From: Iris pallida
Lineage: Eukaryota > Streptophyta > Magnoliopsida > Asparagales > Iridaceae
DNA length: 64,000 bases
Direction of reading: 5' to 3'
Assembly (NCBI GenBank): GCA_029216955.1
Contig: JANAVB010015600.1
Coordinates: 24,198,538 to 24,262,537 of the forward strand
In this document: positions 58,261 through 64,000 of the stretch, one piece after another
How the letters are laid out: every line of letters starts with the position of its first letter
Position numbering within the stretch: position 1 is the first letter of the stretch
Notes under the pieces: generated by a model
What the model saw: the letters and a program-made list of their open reading frames with translations, nothing else
Databases searched by the model: none
Told to the model about the DNA's origin: nothing
Position numbers and translations under genes: made by a program

Positions 58261-60229
58261 TTGACGAAACCGACATACCCTGTATAATACAGTGCCTGTT
58301 CTGTCGGTTGTGCTTGAGCAGCATGTCTTGTTGGGTGAAGGTTATATTGGGTATAACTTCATCCGCACAATGATAGTGCGTACAGGTAGTCGGAGTGTCC
58401 TTAGGCTGCTTGACCTGACTGATGAAAGACTCTGCATCCTTCAGGGCTTCACAGAGAGCTTCCCGAGTGTCCTTGGAAAGACGAAGGAGCTCAAACAGAG
58501 ATAGGCGGGCAGGAGTACTGGCCAGTTGTGCCAGTATGTCGAAGTTGTGGGGCTTGGCTAGCCCCGAAGCATTCTTCTTTCGCAGAGGCCTGTCGAAACG
58601 AGCCTCCATATGCTTCTGCTTATTGGCTGCTGGGGGCTTAGATGGGCCTTCTTCCTGGGCAGCAGGGACGGTGCAAGGAGGCACCACCTCAACGGCAGCT
58701 TCGTCGGATTGGGCATTCTGATGTGAACGCGTCTGTACAGGAAGTGCCTCTTCCGCAGAGGAAGAGACCATGCGGCAAGACTTGATCTTCCTGTCTTTGT
58801 TTTTGGAGGCAGAGCGTACCTCCGGTTGAGTAACCTCGGAGACGAGATCGGGGTGAACCTATAAGACCTCTCCCCGAGATGTGGTGAGTGGGATGAGTCC
58901 ACTCACGTTGTCACCAGTAGGTGGTAAGTTAACCACCTCCATTGTCGCCTTAGGGATGGGGACGACGCCATCTTGAGTTGTTGTTGGCAGTAAGGTGCCA
59001 AATTAGAGTGCCACCAGGTTGGCCGAGACCGTCTTCTCCTCGTAGTCGACGGAGATAACATCCGCATTGATCATGCGCTAGATGTAGTTTTTGAGGACGT
59101 AGCAGTCCTTAGCTGGGTGTCCGACAAACCGATGGTAGTGACAGTACCTCAGATTGTCCACTTTCCCAACCTCGTCGGGACGCTTCGGGTCCGGCAACTT
59201 GATCTTGTGACCCTGTTTCAGTATCTCGAAGAGTTGCAGGGTGTCTTCATCGTTGAAAGAATAAACCTCCTTTGGCCTTGGTGCTAGTGGAGGCTTCTGA
59301 GTAGGTGCTGATGCACCTTTGGAGGCATTGACAGTCAACGCCTGTTTCCCCTTCGTCTCTCGTCCGGGGTTGTTGGCTGCAGGCCGTTTCCCCTTGTCCT
59401 CGAAGGCGGGAAAACTAACTCCCAGAAGGCGAGCATTGGATGCCTTCTTTTCTGCCGCTTCGGCTTCGATGATCAAGGAACTCCAGTCGGGAGGAGGAGT
59501 AGAGTTGAGCCAGAGTTTGACTACAGGCAGCATGTTCATGCTGCAGGAGGAGAGGAGTGCATGTTCTGGCATGCCCGGGGGCAGTTTGAAACAGGCTTGT
59601 CGGAAGCGTTCGATGAATACTCGAACTGTTTCCTTCTCCTTCTAGCGTATCTCTATTAGGGACGCCATTGTCATGTCCTTCCCGCCGTCGTAGAAACGGT
59701 CGAGGAAAAGATGCGTCAAGTCGTCGAAGAAAGATATGGAATTGACGGGGAGACTGCAGTACCAGTCGTACGCCACTCCTTTTAATGCCCCGACAAATAT
59801 GCTGGTGAGTAATGTGTCCTCCTTCGGGAGATATCCGGTTTGGGACTGGAAGTACGTCAGATAGCGATGAGGAGAGTCCTTCTCATCGTATGGCGTCAAT
59901 GTTTGTGGTTTATACTTAGGAGGATAAACCACATTATTCCATTCGAGGGGATAAGGTTGGGGGATGCCCATCTTTTGGCGCTCCTCTTGTCTATTCTTGG
60001 ACTCAAAGTGCTCGCGCAAGTCCCTGATCATCTCGACCACGTCTTCCGTGGAGCTAGGAGTCGGGGAAGGTGGTACCGCCTGGAGTTGAGCATTTGATGG
60101 CTCCGACGTCCGAGGTGCTTCGCGGCGATCTGCATCCAAGGATATCCGTTGAAGGGGTACACTTGATTCTCCATTGGCCCCTGGGTCAGGACCGGTAGAG
60201 GGCGCCCTGGCCAAAGCCGACCGTATCAC
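58256..60229 (-). pseudogene. gag: element C gag
   Basis: Minus strand, one frame with few stops (59640, 59076 and a damaged stretch to 58771). The capsid region (59642-60229) has M-I-R-D-L-R-E-H-F, P-Y-P-L-E-W-N-N, H-R-Y-L-T-Y-F, A-L-K-G-V-A-Y-D-W-Y and F-L-D-R-F-Y; a following frame has F-R-Q-A-C-F-K-L-P. The zinc knuckle reads C-H-Y-H-R-F-V-G-H-P-A-K-D-C near 59095-59150. The linker 58256-58771 shows K-P-H-N-F-D-I and S-K-D-T-R-E-A-L before protease. Confidence 0.9.
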
Positions 60230-60243
60230 AAATACTGCTTGAG

Positions 60244-62016
60244 TCAGTATTTACATGGAGGCAGAGAGGGTTTTGAGTCCTTCCTCCAGGGTATCCATGT
60301 GCTGGACGAGGTTTGCTGGCGGCACATCTGACTCGGTGTCACCCCAGTCATGTAGACTGTCATCACACGGCTGGAGTCGGATGGATCAGTTGAGGCTTTG
60401 CTTTCGGCCTCACTCTCCTGTAGGGGAGTTGTTTCTCTGGGAGCTTCGTCTTGGCCACCCCCAGCTATATTTTGGAGGACATCCTCGTCTTCAGGAGAAG
60501 TATCCGCAAGGGCCTGATTACCTCCAGTTCTGTCTTGGAGAACTTCTTCGTCTTCGAGACCCAGATCCGCGGGGGCTAGACTACCCCCAGCTACGTCCGG
60601 GAGGCTGACTTCGCCTCCAGGATGAAGATCCACCCCAGCTGTGCTCTGGAGGACACCTTCGTCTTCGGAAGGAGGGTCAACAAGGGCTTGACTATCCCCA
60701 GTTTCCTCCAAGATCTTCTTTCTCCCCCGAGTGCCTTCGAACACTCCGGAGGACGGGACAGTTGTCTTTGTTTTCCTTGGCTGGTTTTTGGATGAGGACG
60801 AGGAATTGCTAGTCGTTTTTTGGACTAACGAGGAGTTGGAGATTACGTTGCATGAAGCAACCTTCAGTTCTGGTTCCTCTTTTATTGACACCTTCTTCCC
60901 GAGGCGACGTCGGAGGGGTGTTGATGATTGCAGCCACTGGAACACCGACTGTCTTGGTGGGACTGCTGCCTTGCAACAGCAGTTGATGGTGACTACAGCA
61001 CAAGTGTGCCCTGTGAGGGGCACATCGTGCTTGTCAGTCGACTCTCTTGATCGGCGCTTGTGAGTGATCACGTTACGCAGATCATTGGAGGAGAGTGCCA
61101 CCTTCGCACCCCCTTCAGGCGCATGGCAAGGCCAAGCGCCGGGGTGGTCAATTGAATGATGCGCCCCCTGATCCAACACCAAACAGGCGCTCAGATTAGT
61201 AGTGGAGGAACAACATTTATAGTGACTTGAACGAACCTCAGACGCTCAACCAGAGGAGGTGCGGGAGGTCAAGACCACAGGGTTTGCCTTGCTCGACTTG
61301 GTTGCGAACGTAACAGATGCGCCCAAGTGAGACAAGGACTTCGAAGGTCGGCTCGTTTCTGGCGCAGAAGCACCTGAGTCGACCTTATACAACTTACCAT
61401 CAGCAGCACGCATGATTGTGAGCGCATGCTTCTGGTTCGCTGTCGGCATAGCACGTTTGGGGCGCATGGCCCGTGCTGTCTTGGACTTCTTCGTACTAGC
61501 CCGCTGGGGCGCATAGCACTCAGAATCCAAATTCTCCTTGCCACTACAGCGAGTGAGTCTTTCAAAGACAGAGATCTTCTGTGGCGCATCAGTGGTGATG
61601 CGCAGGGCATTAGCTGCACCCCTGCTCCGTCGACGTATCTACCTCGCTTGAGAGGGAGATGGCTGGGGAATGTGGTCAGTCGCACGTTTCCCCGAGAGAT
61701 GCGCTACACCGGTGGGCGCATCTTGGTTGCTGAGGACGTCAGCAGGAAGGGAAGGCTGGATTTGCGCATCCCCTTCGGTGGTGGTGCCAGAGGCGTCGAC
61801 CTTGCGCACCCAGACTTGGCGAGTCTTCTTCGGCTTCGCCAGCCGCTTCGAAGGACTCGTACTGCCTTCAAAAATGAACTCCTCATACGCCTGTTGATTG
61901 AGGCGTACGACCAGCATCTTGTGGGAGGAGCCCACCTTCATGTCGTCGGATTGTGACACAGCTTTCTCGGTGGAGGAGAAAGAGGTCCCCAGCAGAGTCG
62001 CCAGCTTGTTTGCCAT
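60244..62016 (-). pseudogene. element C ORF1 upstream of gag, starting in the LTR and crossing the PBS
   Basis: Minus strand, a single frame of about 590 codons with two stops (about 61637 and 61246). The ATG (62014-62016) lies in the last 6 nt of the 5' LTR; codons 3-11 are the PBS region. The N-terminal part has V-V-R-L-N-Q-Q-A-Y-E-E-F. The middle is basic, and the C-terminal part is acidic with about three repeats of some 21-22 residues (G-G-x-x-A-L-A-D...E-D-E-x-V-L-Q). I recognise no domain. Extra ORFs before gag occur in Ogre/Tat elements, with unknown function. Confidence 0.65.
61987..62003 (-). promoter_or_regulatory. primer-binding site of element C
   Basis: Minus strand TGGCGACTCTGCTGGGG, 7 nt inside the LTR edge. 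It starts TGG as required for pairing with a tRNA CCA end. The pattern resembles the non-Met PBS of Tat elements (tRNA-Arg type suspected, not verified). Confidence 0.75.
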
Positions 62017-64000
62017 TAAAATCTTTTGATTGCAAATTTCAATACAAACAGAACAGTGTTACAATGTAGGACTTAGACCTAGTCCTAGGAGTACACTTTT
62101 GTTTATCTGGGTCCCTTGTGCCGATGGAGCGAGTGGTAATGCGTTGACTCCGTTGACGATCTGACGACGGTTCTCGATTCTCTGAAGGTCTGGATTGCTC
62201 TGGGTACTGGAGCTCGCGGAGAGAAAGAAGGCGTTGAGTGTCTGTATCTGTCTCACTGTATATCGGTGGTTGTGCGATATATCTCCTCTGTCTGTGTGTG
62301 TAAGAAGGGAATGATCCCTCAATTTATAGTCTCCAGGCTGGCTGCCTATGCGCACATATGTAGGATGTGCCTGTACCTGGGGATGCCACATGGTGATTGC
62401 TGATGGAGGCGCATGGATGATGCACCATCATTTGTGGGTTGAATCCTTCATGCTACTGTTGTAGGCTAGCACGTAGCAGGGGAGAGGATCTTTCTGTTGC
62501 TGAGATCTTGGGTGATTAGCACCCCTTCAAAGGCTGAATCGGGTCAAAGGACACGTGTTGTAGGTCCATGGCTCGAAGATCTCGGATTTGGTAGGGAATG
62601 ATCTGATAGGATGCACCTGGGATTGGGCGCATGAGGAGGCTTTGGCTCGTAACCTTTAGGAGTCACGAACCTGTCTGGGCGCATGGCTTTTGAGGCGCAT
62701 GAAAAGTCTGAGGCGCATGGCTTTTGAGGCACATGCAGAGCTTTGGATGCATGGCTGCGGAGGCGCATGCGAATGGTTGGGCGACCACGTGGCCTATAAT
62801 CGCCGGAGGAAAGTAATGATGATGCTAACGTTGGTGACGCTTCGTCTTTTGTTAAAGCTGTCAACTGTTCAGTCCTCAGGAGACGTGTTGCCAACTCTGC
62901 CAGACTTCAGCATTTAATATACTTGACAGGTGATGGGCTGTTGAGTGGGCATATCGATCGGCATTCTATTAGGCGCATGGGGATGCATGAGGGCGCATCC
63001 TTGGAAGGTGCTTGGTGCTGAGGGGCGCATCTGTATGATGTGTAGTCTGACCGGCGCATCTGCCTTGCATGACACGTCTTTATTGGTCCGACTGTTACGT
63101 TCTTCGAGTGCTTTAAATAGCCGTTTTTGACTTAGCTGAATTCGAAGCATCAGGTTTATCACCATTTAATGTAAATTCATTGCACGAGATTCGGAGATCC
63201 AGCCACTTAGCGCGTGGATTTGATCTGCCCGGCCTATAAGTAGTGGCATGGAGAGAGTTTGCTTCTCGTTCTCTCACGTCCTTCCGAAATGAATTTGTTT
63301 GCTCGAGCGCATTCTGTTGAAGAGATGCTCCCGAGACTGAAGATGCGACGCATTGTCTTCATTGATGCACTTGAAGGTGACTGTTACATCCAAAAGTCGG
63401 AGTCGAGGGCTTCTGAGGCAGGCGGAAGGTGCCTGTTGCATCCAAAGATCGGGATGCTCGAGCCTCGTCTCCGTTATGCTGGAAGAGCCGCAGATCGGAA
63501 TTACGGTGCTGCGGCTTTGGAGGCTCTTTCTTCTGTCAGAGTGGGTGTTGCCCATTATGGTTGTGTTTGAAAGCTGCTCCTTTAGTCGCGTTTCGATTGC
63601 GGTCTTCCTTGGTCTTTAGAGGTTCTTTCGAAGCCTCCTTTAGCCACGGATTTGCGGTGCTCTTCTTTTTCTTGGTTTGAAGAGCTCCTCGTCCAGCTAG
63701 AGGGTTGATTGCCACCCTCGTTCTGCTCAATAAATGCTTCATTAGTCGAAGCATTTGATGGCACACTTCATGATACGCCTGGCTAGAAGGGCGGCACATA
63801 ACTGAGCTGCTGAAGGGATGCACATAACTGAGGTTGCACATAACTGAGCTGCTGCAGGGATGCGCCTGGCTGAGAGCGCATGGCGAGATACGCTTGGCTG
63901 GATGCGCCTGTTTGAGAGCGCATGGTGAGATGCGCCTGTTTAAAAGCGCATAGTGGCTGCTGCGCCTGGCTGTAGACTAGGGTCTTTTCTTTTTGTAGAA
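62011..64000 (-). repeat. 5' LTR of element C (partial, continues past window end)
   Basis: Aligns with 45700-47738 of the 3' LTR to the last base. By comparison about 170 bp remain outside the window. The 44-bp deletion near 62700 relative to the 3' LTR is visible. TATA on the minus strand at 62322-62328 (complement). Confidence 0.95.

Larger units (their letters stand above)
45700..64000 (-). mobile_element. element C: Tat-lineage gypsy retrotransposon, nearly complete, right LTR runs out of the window
   Basis: Minus strand: 5' LTR (62011 to beyond 64000), PBS, ORF1, gag, protease, RT, RNase H, second RNase H, integrase, 3' region, then an opposite-strand gene (48284-52699), polypurine tract, and 3' LTR (45700-47907). 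The two LTR copies differ at about 6% over the first 225 nt by eye, mostly transitions, plus a 44-bp deletion in the right copy (near 62700). All genes are recognisable but carry stops. Confidence 0.95.

Overview
This window is plant nuclear DNA (angiosperm; species not determinable from the sequence) made almost entirely of nested transposable elements. The evidence is Ty3/gypsy and Ty1/copia LTR retrotransposons of plant-only lineages (Tekay-like chromovirus, Sirevirus, Tat), CACTA DNA transposons carrying plant gene fragments, plant-style introns and TATA boxes, and long (AT)n tracts. I found no intact host gene, no rRNA or tRNA gene and no CRISPR array. Nearly every open reading frame is a decayed TE gene, a captured gene fragment, or low-complexity shadow.

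Nesting, oldest to youngest, inferred from who interrupts whom: (F) an old minus-strand gypsy element, seen as a gag fragment (about 6328-6748 plus 26831-26900), a tRNA-Met-type PBS (27032-27043) and part of its 5' LTR (27047-28117). Into its gag went a 20-kb minus-strand Sirevirus (6749-26830, TSD AGAAG). The Sirevirus was hit by two CACTA elements, each with a 3-bp AGC duplication: CACTA-1 in its 3' LTR (7726-12603) and CACTA-2 in its integrase (17240-22980). A plus-strand chromovirus (1-6327) abuts the F gag on the left. On the right, F's LTR is broken by (E) a minus-strand Tekay-like element with a 4.1-kb LTR (28118-32249). E's integrase is broken at 33301 by (B) a minus-strand Tat element. 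B's truncated 5' LTR is broken at 43224 by (D), an LTR-like segment, and D is broken at 45700 by (C), a second Tat element whose right LTR runs past the end of the window.

The Tat elements B and C are the most informative part. Read on the minus strand, C has an LTR, a PBS-overlapping ORF1, gag, protease, RT, RNase H, a second RNase H and an integrase. On the opposite strand, between pol and the 3' LTR, it carries what looks like a complete host-style transcription unit: TATA-like box, ATG, GT-AG introns that join in frame, a plant-mobile-domain-like region, a coiled coil and AATAAA. Between the converging 3' ends of pol and this antisense gene is an array of five stem-loops, with a conserved core and variable but self-complementary stems. 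The array is present in both B and C.

Other notable content: CACTA-1 carries two exons and the intervening intron of a bacterial-type PEP carboxylase gene. CACTA-2 carries a B3-domain-like gene fragment arranged as a long inverted repeat. Element E's integrase contains a 97-bp AT-rich GT-AG segment whose removal restores the reading frame.
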